Positions 21,622 to 32,062 of a stretch of 64,000 bases of DNA are shown here, piece by piece. A program made the translations under genes and the position numbers. The notes under the pieces were generated by a model that searched no databases, had not been told where the DNA came from, and was given only the letters and a program-made list of their open reading frames with translations. Within the stretch, counting starts at the first letter, position 1; each line of letters starts with the position of its first letter. Source of the DNA: Cyanodermella asteris (taxonomy: Eukaryota > Ascomycota > Lecanoromycetes > Ostropales > Stictidaceae); contig UYJD01000014.1 in the NCBI GenBank assembly GCA_900618795.1, forward strand, positions 356,559 through 420,558. The letters run 5' to 3'.

Positions 21622-22403
21622 GCCAATGGCACCCAAATTTATAGGCTGCTTGACATGACCGGTAGCTAAGCATCGAGTTTCCGCTGGAGGCGAGATCTGA
21701 ATCGAATCTTTTGGAAGAGCTGGGATAAAGTTGCTCACAAGGAATCACGACATTGAAGGAGAGCAACATGGAAAATATACGATCTTTTGCAATTAATAAC
21801 CAGTATCCTATGACGCAAGCTACACCTTACATATGCTGCAGTCAAGGAAGTCATTTCTCTACACAGTGAAAGTAGCCAGATGCGGGTCGTGACCTCAGCA
21901 CTTCATATTTCACGTTTCAAAATGTATCTGAAACCACATTGCTGTGGACTACAGCTCATGATCTGCTCATGTGGATGCCTTCACGGTCCCTTAAGCCATC
22001 AATTTAACTGTCCCAGTAGCCGCAATATGGCAGTTTCGGCAGACCCGAAGCAATCTAGGTGACGACCTGTACGCACGGTAGGTCACGCAGCGTGCCAAGC
22101 ATGAGTTTCGGATTGGGAAATATGTGAGTGAAGCTGAGCTCTTCGCACCGCGTGACTCAGGTCAATGAGAACTAAAAAGGGGCAAGGTAAAACAGCCCGC
22201 CATTCATCGGCGTAACGCGAGAAACAATGGCGCTGGAGACTTGTTTCGCCCGCACAAAATATTTCTTGCTGTTTGCTTGCCTTGAATGCTCAACAAAGCT
22301 TTTCCTCAGTTGCAGCTATATCTCCACCTCCACTTACGCCTCAGTCTACGATCACGCATTGCCTCTCACACGCTTTCGCATGCTTTTCAAGCGCTAGTCG
22401 CTT
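21622..22403. other. Intergenic spacer (tandem genes)
   Basis: 782 bp between the second and third membrane/coiled-coil orphans. Only frames of 60 codons or fewer. The last 100 bp are CT-rich on the plus strand, like the leaders of the two preceding genes. Confidence 0.5.
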
Positions 22404-25121
22404 ATGCAACCACTGCTTGAGATCAACATGATATCCTTGATAAGCGCACTTGCTAATAGCCTGCCGCAAGATCCTGGCCTGGGAATGGCACTAGGCTCGG
22501 AAAGTAGGCCGTCGAAACAGGGATTTTTTGAGGTTGAGTTTGAGTATGGAAGCTTCGCCTTCTCTGGTTGGACAGCTGTATGGTCTCTCGTCTACTATTG
22601 CAGCCACCGGCGGATTGAGGAAGAGCTAGACGACGAAGTCAGGTGCTGGCAGAGTGTTGCTCTCATCTTAGCTTGGGCCATTGTCAACTTGATCGCGGAG
22701 CACTACTCGAATACCTGGCACAGATGCGATGGCTTGTCCGACCGATTATGCCGTCGCCTTGCGCCAATCTCTTGCGGCCCGCAGCCTGACGATGCTCCTG
22801 AACGTCCCTCGCACAGACTGTCGCGGCACGTGTGGAGATTCTTCGTGCTACCAATTTTTCTCGCATTCGGATTGCTCTTCCATGGATTCTGGCTGTCATT
22901 GGGACCTACAGGCCAAAGCATTTGCGAGGCTTGGAGCTCTTTCAGCAATGTCAGCAACGATGACCACTGTGAGCAGCCTCTTGAGGTAGGCGACGTTGGA
23001 GATCTGGCCCCCGAAATCCCCTCGACAATTGTCAACCAAGTCCCAGAAGATCCGCCAGAGCCAATAATCGCTGGTAAGCATCAAATCATCGGCAGCGGAA
23101 AGAAAGATTTTGGAGAAGCAAACACGCCTGTCGACAATGTTCACAGTGTGCAGCAAGGACTTGCTCAAAAGACCACTGCGGAACCTCTCGTTCCTGAACA
23201 GAAGGACAGCGCGTACAACGAGCGTACCCGGGAAGAGACAGGATTTGAGCAACCTTTGGTGATGTCACAAGGGTCGGATATGGATAAAATTCATGATGAG
23301 CTATTGAAGATGGCTCTTGCAGAGATTGAGGCTCAAAATGCCGGGCTCCAATCACAGCTGAAGGATGCCACGAAAGAGAGGGACAATCTGAGCATGTATT
23401 TGAAAGATCAAGCCACTCGGGCTAAAAACAAGGTTGAGGCTTTGGAGCTCGAGAATCAACTACTCCAGAACAGGACTAAGAAAGCGCAGAGCGAGCTGGA
23501 GTCAAACATCAAGTCCAAAGACATTTGTGCCTCGCAGCTGGAATTAGTGAACCAGGAACGGGACGATCTCAGGGCGAAGCTCAACTCTCAAGGCCCTCAA
23601 GCAACAGAACTTGCGGCTCTACAGCATATGGCGGGACTCGCGAAGTCCCTCGAGGCCGAACGAAGTACCGTAAATCAGCTAAGAACGGAGCTCCAGGACC
23701 AGATCAACAGGACTGCCAGGGCCGCCGATGAGGCTAGCCAAGCGATAAACCTCCTCAACACCGAGAGAAGTGCCACAATTCAGCTCAGAGGTGAGCTTCA
23801 GAACCAATTCAACAGGGCTGAGAAGGCCACCTCCGAGGCTGAAGAAGCCAAGTCCACCTGCCATATCAGCATCAATACAATCATGAACGTGAGCGCTGAA
23901 AATGCAAGGCTCCACAAACAACTCGAATTCACTCAAGAGAGTCACAGACTTTTCGTTGAGCAGGCCAAGAATGAGCTGGGCTCGAAAGAGGATATAATCA
24001 AAGGCAAGTCACGGAGAGTCGAGGAGCTGCGATCTGCCGAACAAAGATTGGAAGAGCTAGAAATCCTCCACGAAGACGACGAGGCTCAGATTAAGGCGCT
24101 GGAGAGTGAGAACAAGAAGCTCAAGGCTAAAGCTGCGAGAGCCGCCGACTCAAGACCTCAGTTGAGACCCTCTACAAGAAAGGTAGCTCAAGAAACGCCT
24201 CTTGAAGCTGGTGTCAGCGCTGCAGAGTCTCAACAGGCACAAGCTGCCAGTCAGACGCCTTCTCAAGCTCAGTCCCAGGTTCACTCGCAAGCTCCTGAGC
24301 AACCTGTACCCAAAAGTCCTTTCTGGCCTCGTCCGCCTCCCACACAAGATCTTTTCAAGGCTACTCCCCAGATTGGTCCGCAAGCTCATCCTGTTGCATA
24401 CCGAGTCCCTCCCGCTGCTCCCCAACCTCCGCCTGTTATAACACCAGCTCCACCTTACAACCCGTGGGCGACTTCTGTTCGGCCAGCGAACGTGCCTCAA
24501 CAGCCACTCATGGCACCTCACCCATACGGACCCAATTATGGACCGGGCAAAGTGCCAGCTCCACGAAGCCCAAATAATCATCAACCAAGCGCTAACGATC
24601 TTCGCACGTCTGGAGTGCCCTGGTTGTTCGGTCCACCCAAGTCAACTCCAGCGGCTGCGACCTCCAACCCAACTGGTATACAGACAGCTAGCCAAGCGCA
24701 TGGTATCAACAGCGGCTCGACCAGATACCCGACCGGATTTGGAGGCCTTGTGCCGCCCCAATCAGTATGGGCGGCTGATTCCAGCAACCCTAAGCCGTCA
24801 CTTTTCAGCATACAATTAGCAGGGGCCGCCAAACTAGCAATAACATTGTCAAACTCGCTGGCAAGCAATACCAACAGCGACGCATCTTCACTCTTCAGCA
24901 GCCCAAAGGCGGCACCCACCAAGTCAGATACAACTGCCAAACCAGCGGCCACACCGATGAACACACAGGCAAGCGGTGCAGACGGGGCGAAGACCGCTGC
25001 GGCTGACGACGCAGGAGATGATGATGATGATGACAGCGATGGATATTCTGCAATCAGGAAGGCACAGTTGGAGGAGGATGAAAGCTTGAAGGCTTATGGT
25101 CGTGGGAAAAAGAGATGGTAG
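22404..25121 (+). CDS. Orphan protein: membrane segments, long coiled coil, Pro/Gln-rich tail
   Basis: 905 residues, single exon, ATG 22404; no named family recognised. Hydrophobic segments lie at about residues 50-66 (FSGWTAVWSLVYYC), 80-95 (SVALILAWAIVNLIAEH) and 138-165 (FFVLPIFLAFGLLFHGFWLS). A linker follows, then a continuous coiled coil from about residue 290 to 590 (for example LKMALAEIEAQNAGLQSQLK and LEILHEDDEAQIKALESENK). A Pro/Gln/Ala-rich region spans about 600-800. The end is acidic and basic (DDAGDDDDDDSDGYSAI, then KAYGRGKKRW). The layout fits a membrane-anchored tether or scaffold; that is inference. It contains a perfect-length 35-residue tandem duplication. Largest and last of the three same-strand orphans, and closest to the LTR-containing gap. 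Confidence 0.72.
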   Translation: MQPLLEINMISLISALANSLPQDPGLGMALGSESRPSKQGFFEVEFEYGSFAFSGWTAVWSLVYYCSHRRIEEELDDEVRCWQSVALILAWAIVNLIAEHYSNTWHRCDGLSDRLCRRLAPISCGPQPDDAPERPSHRLSRHVWRFFVLPIFLAFGLLFHGFWLSLGPTGQSICEAWSSFSNVSNDDHCEQPLEVGDVGDLAPEIPSTIVNQVPEDPPEPIIAGKHQIIGSGKKDFGEANTPVDNVHSVQQGLAQKTTAEPLVPEQKDSAYNERTREETGFEQPLVMSQGSDMDKIHDELLKMALAEIEAQNAGLQSQLKDATKERDNLSMYLKDQATRAKNKVEALELENQLLQNRTKKAQSELESNIKSKDICASQLELVNQERDDLRAKLNSQGPQATELAALQHMAGLAKSLEAERSTVNQLRTELQDQINRTARAADEASQAINLLNTERSATIQLRGELQNQFNRAEKATSEAEEAKSTCHISINTIMNVSAENARLHKQLEFTQESHRLFVEQAKNELGSKEDIIKGKSRRVEELRSAEQRLEELEILHEDDEAQIKALESENKKLKAKAARAADSRPQLRPSTRKVAQETPLEAGVSAAESQQAQAASQTPSQAQSQVHSQAPEQPVPKSPFWPRPPPTQDLFKATPQIGPQAHPVAYRVPPAAPQPPPVITPAPPYNPWATSVRPANVPQQPLMAPHPYGPNYGPGKVPAPRSPNNHQPSANDLRTSGVPWLFGPPKSTPAAATSNPTGIQTASQAHGINSGSTRYPTGFGGLVPPQSVWAADSSNPKPSLFSIQLAGAAKLAITLSNSLASNTNSDASSLFSSPKAAPTKSDTTAKPAATPMNTQASGADGAKTAAADDAGDDDDDDSDGYSAIRKAQLEEDESLKAYGRGKKRW
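23646..23855 (+). repeat. 35-codon tandem duplication inside the coiled coil
   Basis: Two adjacent units of exactly 105 bp, 23646-23750 and 23751-23855. Unit 1 starts SLEAERSTVNQLRTELQDQI, unit 2 starts LLNTERSATIQLRGELQNQF; both continue NR and an Ala/Glu-rich helix. Thirty-five residues is five heptads, so the duplication keeps the coiled-coil register. Confidence 0.8.
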
Positions 25122-25862
25122 ATATCGAGGAAGCTGGTTGTTGATCCGGAGTCGGGGCGTTTTTATAGAGACTGGGGCTTTCAGCGGATAAAGATTGGAT
25201 CAGGGGCGAGCATTCCTTGGTGTGATTGCGGATCGAGACAGTTCGGAGCATTTGCTGCTGGCTTGCTAAGAGCCAGCGGCGCTTGCTGTCGGGCATTTGT
25301 CACACTATCCAAAATCTGCCAGTAAGCCTTGCTCTTGAGTTCGAAACTTCCGTTCTGTGAGCCGCACGGCGGTCCTGAAACTCAGACGTTTGCGTAACAA
25401 CTAGAATTCAATACTCCACATTGATGATCATCAGCTTTTTCATGAGGAATGCGGGGACGTTGGTCGAGCTCGTTGCTTTGCCATCTTGCGAATATTGTGT
25501 CTCCTCGTGTCCGGCATTGAATGGAGCACGTCGTGCTGCTCAAGCTTCAGCACCTTAGTCCATGTATTCGCAGTCCGAATTCCAATGAGAGGCAGGCGAA
25601 GGGCAGGAAGCTGGACCATCGAATCACTCAACCAGTGAAGGACCGCTTCTCTCGCAAATAGCTTGCGAGTCCATGATATCGCAGATAACCGCGATCTCGA
25701 TGAGCGCGTTCTTAACCTGCTCAACGAATGCAGTAGCTCATGCAGAGTATGCTTGCTACAACAATCAAGTTCGCAAGGGCCGCTGGACGCGGTTGAGCAT
25801 GATAGTATACGCGAAGTGCCGGAGAAGCATGCAAGCTTTTTTAGACTTTACGCATTACGCGC
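25122..25862. other. Spacer left of the assembly gap
   Basis: No gene supported between the third orphan's stop and the LTR target site. Frames seen here on either strand are under 100 codons or run into the N gap. Nothing else noted. Confidence 0.5.
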
Positions 25863-26597
25863 TTCTATGNNNNNNNNNNNNNNNNNNNNNNNNNNNNNNN
25901 NNNNNNNNNNNNNNNNNNNNNNNNNNNNNNNNNNNNNNNNNNNNNNNNNNNNNNNNNNNNNNNNNNNNNNNNNNNNNNNNNNNNNNNNNNNNNNNNNNNN
26001 NNNNNNNNNNNNNNNNNNNNNNNNNNNNNNNNNNNNNNNNNNNNNNNNNNNNNNNNNNNNNNNNNNNNNNNNNNNNNNNNNNNNNNNNNNNNNNNNNNNN
26101 NNNNNNNNNNNNNNNNNNNNNNNNNNNNNNNNNNNNNNNNNNNNNNNNNNNNNNNNNNNNNNNNNNNNNNNNNNNNNNNNNNNNNNNNNNNNNNNNNNNN
26201 NNNNNNNNNNNNNNNNNNNNNNNNNNNNNNNNNNNNNNNNNNNNNNNNNNNNNNNNNNNNNNNNNNNNNNNNNNNNNNNNNNNNNNNNNNNNNNNNNNNN
26301 NNNNNNNNNNNNNNNNNNNNNNNNNNNNNNNNNNNNNNNNNNNNNNNNNNNNNNNNNNNNNNNNNNNNNNNNNNNNNNNNNNNNNNNNNNNNNNNNNNNN
26401 NNNNNNNNNNNNNNNNNNNNNNNNNNNNNNNNNNNNNNNNNNNNNNNNNNNNNNNNNNNNNNNNNNNNNNNNNNNNNNNNNNNNNNNNNNNNNNNNNNNN
26501 NNNNNNNNNNNNNNNNNNNNNNNNNNNNNNNNNNNNNNNNNNNNNNNNNNNNNNNNNNNNNNNNNNNNNNACCAACCCGTGCCCGCGTTACATTCTA
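25863..26597. mobile_element. LTR element or solo LTR largely hidden by the N gap, with 5-bp target duplication
   Basis: The five bases ttcta occur at 25863-25867 and again at 26593-26597. Just inside the left copy is TG (25868-25869), then the run of N (25870-26570), then 22 bp ending in CA (26571-26592). TG...CA ends with a 5-bp target duplication are the hallmark of LTR retrotransposon insertion, and the 22-bp end is identical to that at window positions 23-44. The gap is 701 N and may be a nominal size, so whether this is a solo LTR or a full element cannot be judged. Superfamily and completeness unknown. Identity of the two visible ends suggests a fairly young family. Confidence 0.8.
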
Positions 26598-27732
26598 ATC
26601 GCAGCACGGATGCGCGCGAGGCGCGCTAGAATTTCCATCTAACTTGTCCTACTTATTTTGTACCAAAGAACCAGAATATTATCAACCGCAACGATTCGTC
26701 TCAGAAGGCACTAAACTTGAGTCGTGACGGTTGTCGCGCTCTTCACCCTGCTGCTAGCCCGGAGCCATGCATTTGGCGTAGGTTGGAAACTGTAGAAATT
26801 AGGTGCATAACTTAATTGGTTGAGGAAGAGCATGGACTACAGGTGAGGTATATATATCCTGTATCAGGTAGCTGGGTAGAATCTAGCCACCGATCCACTT
26901 GGTCACCTGGCTGACTTGCTGGATACCCAGCATTCAACAGAGACATGCAAATGTCACAAACACGCCTAGCATCTTTTTTGATGCACCGTCTACGATAACA
27001 GATGCCATGTCGGAAAATGGGTCTTCTTTTCGGAGACGATCGTACTCGATCGCCCTGAGTACATGATGAAGCTGACTGGAAGGTTTGTCCACTCATCGTG
27101 CTGATCGAGTTTGTGTTTCACAGCGTCCTCAAGGCGAATTGAGCAAGCTGAGAGCAACGGCCTGACGCTCACTACCCCATCCGATCGTCTGCAGGTCAAG
27201 AGTCTACATCGCTTGCCAGAAACTTGTCGAAGCCGGCACTCGTTCCAGAACAGCGTCGAATGGTCTGAGCGACAGCCAACGTTGTTGTAGGCATATCGGG
27301 CGTAAAGGCAGGTCGCTCGGTCCAAAGCCGATGTGCAGGCATCGCCTTCACTCTCAGGGCTCTCAGCATCTTGAGAGCGAGCTTCGTTCTTCGCCAAGTC
27401 TATGGCGAACTACAAAGCACGTCTTGATGTAAATGTAAGTGACGTGCCATACAATGAATCGAAATCTTGCAGACCCTGGCTCAGGACTGCACTTCACAGC
27501 CCGACACAGCAATAAATGGCTCGGACAGTGAATTTGCCGCAGTGAAGTCTCTATATGCGTGTACGTTGTTGCGGGTGTATATAATGGTTGATAAAGGAAC
27601 TCCACCTGCTCGCAAGGGTGGGTATGTTTTACACCGCAACAACGTCCACTTCATGACCTGACGGGCTACACCCGAATTCACAATGTCCCATCCGTGAAGG
27701 TCGTTCTCCAGCGGTAATTTCTGCGGACAGGC
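26598..27732. other. Gene-free spacer right of the gap
   Basis: 1.1 kb without a supportable gene; frames up to 135 codons are overlapping and motif-free. A TA-rich patch (gtatatatatcc, about 26849) and another TATA-like patch at about 27575 are present, with no gene placed to use them clearly. Confidence 0.45.
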
Positions 27733-27763
27733 CACGTGCCGACAGGGCCTGCACTTATATAAT
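27733..27763 (+). promoter_or_regulatory. Candidate core promoter: CACGTG box and TATA box
   Basis: CACGTG at 27733-27738 and TATATAAT at 27756-27763 lie 85-115 bp upstream of the ATG at 27848. Spacing fits a fungal TATA promoter. CACGTG is the core for bHLH factors in fungi, but which factor binds is unknown. Confidence 0.5.
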
Positions 27764-27847
27764 AGTTCATCAACTCCCGCAATGTGATTCTCTTCTACAT
27801 CCCTCGACTTAGCTCCAGACATCAGTCCAGACCGCCGATCACCCATC

Positions 27848-29599
27848 ATGCCAGCCACTGAAGAGACCTACTGCTATCTCGCCTGCAAAGAGTTCGAATG
27901 CTATCTCGATTTCTACAAGCCCTTCTGTATGTATTTTATGGAAGTAATCAAGTTGCCATGCGGTTGGTGGCTGATGGTACTTGGAATTCCGTTGGCTTTC
28001 CTACTGTGCGTGGAACTGGCAATGTGGCTGCCGGCTCTGATAAAGCTGACAAAGCGTTACGACAATCGAAAACTCTACGCCTTCTTGCTACGTCTTAGCC
28101 AAATGAACGATTATGAGGGTAGACTCACGCTACAGGTCGTTTGCTTGGTTATGATGTGCCGTGGAACTAGGACTCGCGATGTTCTCTTCACGGTACTGTG
28201 TCTGATAACGATGGCGTTGGCTGGAATGATATCAATGAAGCAGAACGACAATCTCGGGCACTACGATCACTTTTTAAGCCTCTGTCGACACGTGTTTACC
28301 TCGCTTGGGCTTCTCTACGCAACTTTCGCAATCGGACTGCACATCGATCGAGTGAATCGGAAGCTCGAGGTCAAGCACAGCATCAAGGGTCTGTTCTCTC
28401 GTCTCTCCCGGATCCTGCATGATGGCGCAAGATCTGACCAGCCGTCCGGGGCTATCGGCCAACGAGACAAGCGCCAACTCCGTGAGATTCATGATCGGCT
28501 CTCGTACGAGTCATGGGAGGAACGGTTGAGGGCTCTCTCAAATGCCTTCTGGAAGGCAATAGGGGATGAACGCGCCAGGATACCAACGGGTCCAGAACGA
28601 TTAATGCGCTTGTTTGATCTACCTCAAGAGATAATAGACTTGATTGCAGACGAGGTCATCGCGGAAGACTTGCACGAGGATTCTCAACAGCTTTCATGGC
28701 TCAACCTGGCAAAGACCTGCAAGACGCTGTACGAGCCGGTGAATCGCGCTGCCTTGAAGGTCACTCCAGTCGCACTACCAGCAGATGCCAGATTGGCGCA
28801 CATGGACTCGCTCGGTTGGTCGTACGAAAGGTTGCCTATTTCACTCAGCCCCAGGACCAGAGCCGCCCGCCAAATTACAAATTTACAGCCACATGATCGA
28901 CGAATGCAGTATTTTGGACTGCCGAGGTCAGATTGGTTGGTGTCTTTGGTATTGCATCTCCAGCATGTCGATGGAATGTATTATCACATTCTCTTCAATC
29001 GCCACTGCAGTCGCGAGCAAGGGATCGCTGCCTTCAAGTTCCCAAATCTCAAAAGTCTGCAGATTTTTGAGGGCACCAAAGCTGATTTGGCTGCTGAAAT
29101 CAGCATCAGTGACTGGTCCTGGGCCCGGAACTGTCGCTTGTCTGCATCGGACACTGGCCTACTTTACAAGGCCGATGTTCGACGCAATCAGGATCCTGGC
29201 ATGAGAGCGACACTACTTTTAGACGATAACTTTGATTCAATGACGACCTATCAATTCGATGGATTTTCTTTCCGAGAGGGTATCAAGCTGCTGGAGGAGG
29301 TACTCGCGACAATGCCGTCCTTGACAGCCTTTCTGATGCCATCAGAACGGTACGAGAGACTCATAGCTGATAGTTTGCAATACTTCTCACGCTGCATACA
29401 CACGGCGGAATACCTCGACCATGAGTCCCCAAGGATCCGACTGAAACGATTTCAATTCCTTCAAAACGATATCCGCAAGCACGCATCGAGAATCATGGCA
29501 GAGATGGCAGCGAACGGGGGTAGCTTCGCGCGGCTAACCAAGGAAGAGCTGCAACTCGAGGGCGATACTCACTTGGCGGCAATCATGGAGATCATCTGA
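27848..29599 (+). CDS. Membrane protein with F-box-like segment (orphan)
   Basis: 583 residues, single exon; ATG 27848 in a strong context (catcATGcc). The N-terminal third is a membrane domain with hydrophobic segments at about residues 40-64 (WWLMVLGIPLAFLLCVELAM), 94-104, 111-130 (DVLFTVLCLITMALAGMISM) and 149-166 (VFTSLGLLYATFAIGLHI). Residues about 254-300 look like an F-box: MRLFDLPQEIIDLIADEVI, then WLNLAKTCKTLYEPVNRAAL. The C-terminal half has scattered leucine-rich stretches (FKFPNLKSLQIF; GIKLLEEVLATMPSLTAFLM), as in many fungal F-box orphans that recognise substrates. If the F-box binds Skp1, this would be a membrane-tethered SCF substrate adaptor; that is inference. Alternatively the F-box is relic sequence. 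No frameshift or odd codon use. Confidence 0.7.
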   Translation: MPATEETYCYLACKEFECYLDFYKPFCMYFMEVIKLPCGWWLMVLGIPLAFLLCVELAMWLPALIKLTKRYDNRKLYAFLLRLSQMNDYEGRLTLQVVCLVMMCRGTRTRDVLFTVLCLITMALAGMISMKQNDNLGHYDHFLSLCRHVFTSLGLLYATFAIGLHIDRVNRKLEVKHSIKGLFSRLSRILHDGARSDQPSGAIGQRDKRQLREIHDRLSYESWEERLRALSNAFWKAIGDERARIPTGPERLMRLFDLPQEIIDLIADEVIAEDLHEDSQQLSWLNLAKTCKTLYEPVNRAALKVTPVALPADARLAHMDSLGWSYERLPISLSPRTRAARQITNLQPHDRRMQYFGLPRSDWLVSLVLHLQHVDGMYYHILFNRHCSREQGIAAFKFPNLKSLQIFEGTKADLAAEISISDWSWARNCRLSASDTGLLYKADVRRNQDPGMRATLLLDDNFDSMTTYQFDGFSFREGIKLLEEVLATMPSLTAFLMPSERYERLIADSLQYFSRCIHTAEYLDHESPRIRLKRFQFLQNDIRKHASRIMAEMAANGGSFARLTKEELQLEGDTHLAAIMEII

Positions 29600-30168
29600 A
29601 TGGTAGTACGCCAGTCTGTAAAGGAACAGGTCTGCTATTGGAAGTACAACTTTGGCCTTTCGCAGGTCAAGAGGGCATCTGGACGGATCCGTATCACAAG
29701 GCGCGGAGCTAGGTTTTGTCGGAATGCTTCAAGAGAAGACTTGGCAACTGTATTCAGATAGTCAGCTCAAATTCAATGCTCTGTTCTATGAAGAAACGCG
29801 GAGATTTACTCAGGCGGTTGGACAGGTGCCATTGTGCATACCCTTAATCACTTACTTAACCACAAGAGTCCCGAAACACATACTTATAAGACTACATGCG
29901 CATGTTCGCACAAGTCCCTGCCTGTGTTACCTGAGCAGGATGCCATGAAATCGGCAGCAAGTTTGGCACGGCAATAATAACAATCAGCTCTCTTTGTCAC
30001 GCATTTCGCAGATTGGTAGCATTTCTTTTCCAGCCGATTACCCGTACTTGCCGTCGTTAGCGGTCAACGAGCTCTGAGACGTAAGTTATGAACGTGATTT
30101 TTGCCTTCGATTGTCGGATCTAAACTAGTACGCACGTCTTACAAGATGCTGACGTGGAGCTTACTCAC
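29600..30168. other. Intergenic, convergent 3' ends
   Basis: Between the stops of the F-box-like membrane protein and lysyl-tRNA synthetase. No gene supported; one 98-codon frame at 29652-29948 is unconvincing. Confidence 0.5.
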
Positions 30169-32062
30169 TCATTGTGCGCCGTCTTGCCTAACGTGTCGTT
30201 CCGAAATTGAAGTAACGACCTCCTCATTCAACGGTTCGACACCCGTCACCTCTGCAGCCGTCTTCTTCTCGGCCTTGTCGTCCTTCATGAAGGGGAACGC
30301 GAGAACCTCCTTGATGCTGTAGTTGTCCGTCAAGAACATGACCAAGCGATCAATACCCATTCCCCAGCCACCGGTGGGTGGCAGACCGTATTCTAAGCTG
30401 GTACAGAAGTTCTCGTCAATCATCTGTGCCTCGTCGTCTCCCTGATCCTTCTGGCGGGCCTGCTCTTCGAAACGCAGACGCTGGTCAAAGGGATCGTTCA
30501 ACTCGGTGTAGGCGTTAACAATCTCCTTCTTGCAGACGAAGGCTTCAAAGCGCTCGCAAAGACCCTTGTTCTCGCGATCGTACTTGGCCAGAGGTGACAT
30601 CATCTGTGGGTGGCCGGTGATGAAGGTTGGGTTGATGCATGTCTCCTCGATGAACTCTCCAACCAGCTTATCAAGCATGCGAGCATTTGTCTGGGGTGGT
30701 GAGCAATCGACCTTCATCTTCTTGAGGATATCCTTGAGAAATTGATTCGTCTCAGCAGTGTGCAGCTCCTCGCCAGGAGGGAACTTGACGCCGCAAGCTT
30801 CCTCTAAGGCAGGAATCATCTCAACTCGCTTCCATGGCGCTGCCCACTCCACTGTGTAGACCTCTCCGTCCTTGGTTGTGAACTGTGTCTTAGTGCCTCC
30901 TGTAAGCTTCTGGACCAAGCCTGAGACCAGCTTCTCGGTGAGATCCATGACGTCGTAAACGTCAGCGTATGCCCAATAAAACTCGCAAGTGGTGAACTCG
31001 GGATTATGCGTCAGGTCGATACCCTCGTTCCTGAACTGCTTTCCGATTTCATAGACGCGCTCGAGACCACCAACTATCAGCATCTTGAGATACAGTTCCG
31101 GAGCAATTCGCATGAACAAGTCCATATCGTGCTCGTTGTGGTGTGTGACGAATGGCTGAGCCGTCGCGCCACCTGCGATGGCGTTCATCATCGGCGTCTC
31201 GACCTCGATGAAGTCCCGCTCGTCAAAGAAACGGCGAATGTAGCTGACAATCTTCGACCTTGTCACGAACACTTCTCGGGACTTTTCGTTCATGATCAGG
31301 TCCAGGTATCGCTGTCTGTAACGCTGCTCTTTGTCCTGGAATCCATAATGCTCCGAGGGAATCTGGTGCAGGCATGGTGTGAGGAGGATGACTTGCTGAG
31401 CAAAGATCGACAGCTCGCCATTCTCTTTCTTGCCGGCCTTAGTCCGTCCAGGGTAGCCAATGATACCGATAATATCACCCCTCCTGAGATGCTCATGCTG
31501 CTCTTCGAAAGAAACATTACCGGTCACCTCCTGTGCTTGACACATGATTTGAACCTTGACACCTTCAGCGCGCACATCGTAGAATAGTAACTTGTTTCCC
31601 GATGCGCGCTTGCTGTAAACCCGGGCTCCGATTCGGATCGGGACGTCCTTCAGCACTTCGCCAGCCTTCAAGGAGTCGTCCGACTCGTACTTCTTGAGGA
31701 ATTCACGAAGGTCGGTATTGACGTGGAACTTGTGAGGATAGGGGTTGGGGTTCTGGCCATCCTTCAGCTTCTTGATCCTGGCGGATCTGATCTCGAAGTA
31801 CTGGTTGGGCGTCAAATTGTTTTCCTCCTCTTCGGCGGACTTCTTCTTTGGGGCGGCCGTTCCAGCTGCCGCAGCCTGGGCCGCCTTTTCCGCTTTCTTC
31901 TTCTCAACCTCTCGGGCCTTGTTACGCCTCTTGAGCTCGGTCTTGCTGTAATTCTGTTTCAGCTTAATGCAGGAATCATAAGTGGTAAACATACCTGACC
32001 TGCTCACCTGTCACCTCGTCAAGGAGCAAATTGGCCGTCGCTTCAGTTACTTGGTCAGTCAT
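30169..32062 (-). CDS. KRS1: Lysyl-tRNA synthetase, cytosolic (class II)
   Basis: Charges tRNA-Lys with lysine using ATP. Exon 1 is 31995-32062 (ATG 32062, [20 protein letters not shown]), exon 2 is 30169-31945. The intron 31946-31994 (gtatgt...attacag) joins codon AG+C and restores [20 protein letters not shown]; the total of 614 residues is normal. The N-terminal lysine-rich helix binds tRNA. The OB-fold anticodon domain follows ([20 protein letters not shown]). The catalytic domain shows motif 1 ([20 protein letters not shown]), motif 2 ([20 protein letters not shown]) and motif 3 ([15 protein letters not shown]). A short acidic/basic C-terminal tail follows [10 protein letters not shown]. 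No mitochondrial targeting peptide is apparent in exon 1. Housekeeping gene placed between two orphan-rich stretches. Confidence 0.96.

Noticed and set aside
25663-26629. Long frames crossing the N gap on both strands
   Set aside because: They are open only because unknown bases contain no stops.
26860-26935. Imperfect inverted repeat (gctgggta / tacccagc) right of the gap
   Set aside because: Arms of only eight bases, no target duplication and no second copy seen; likely chance.
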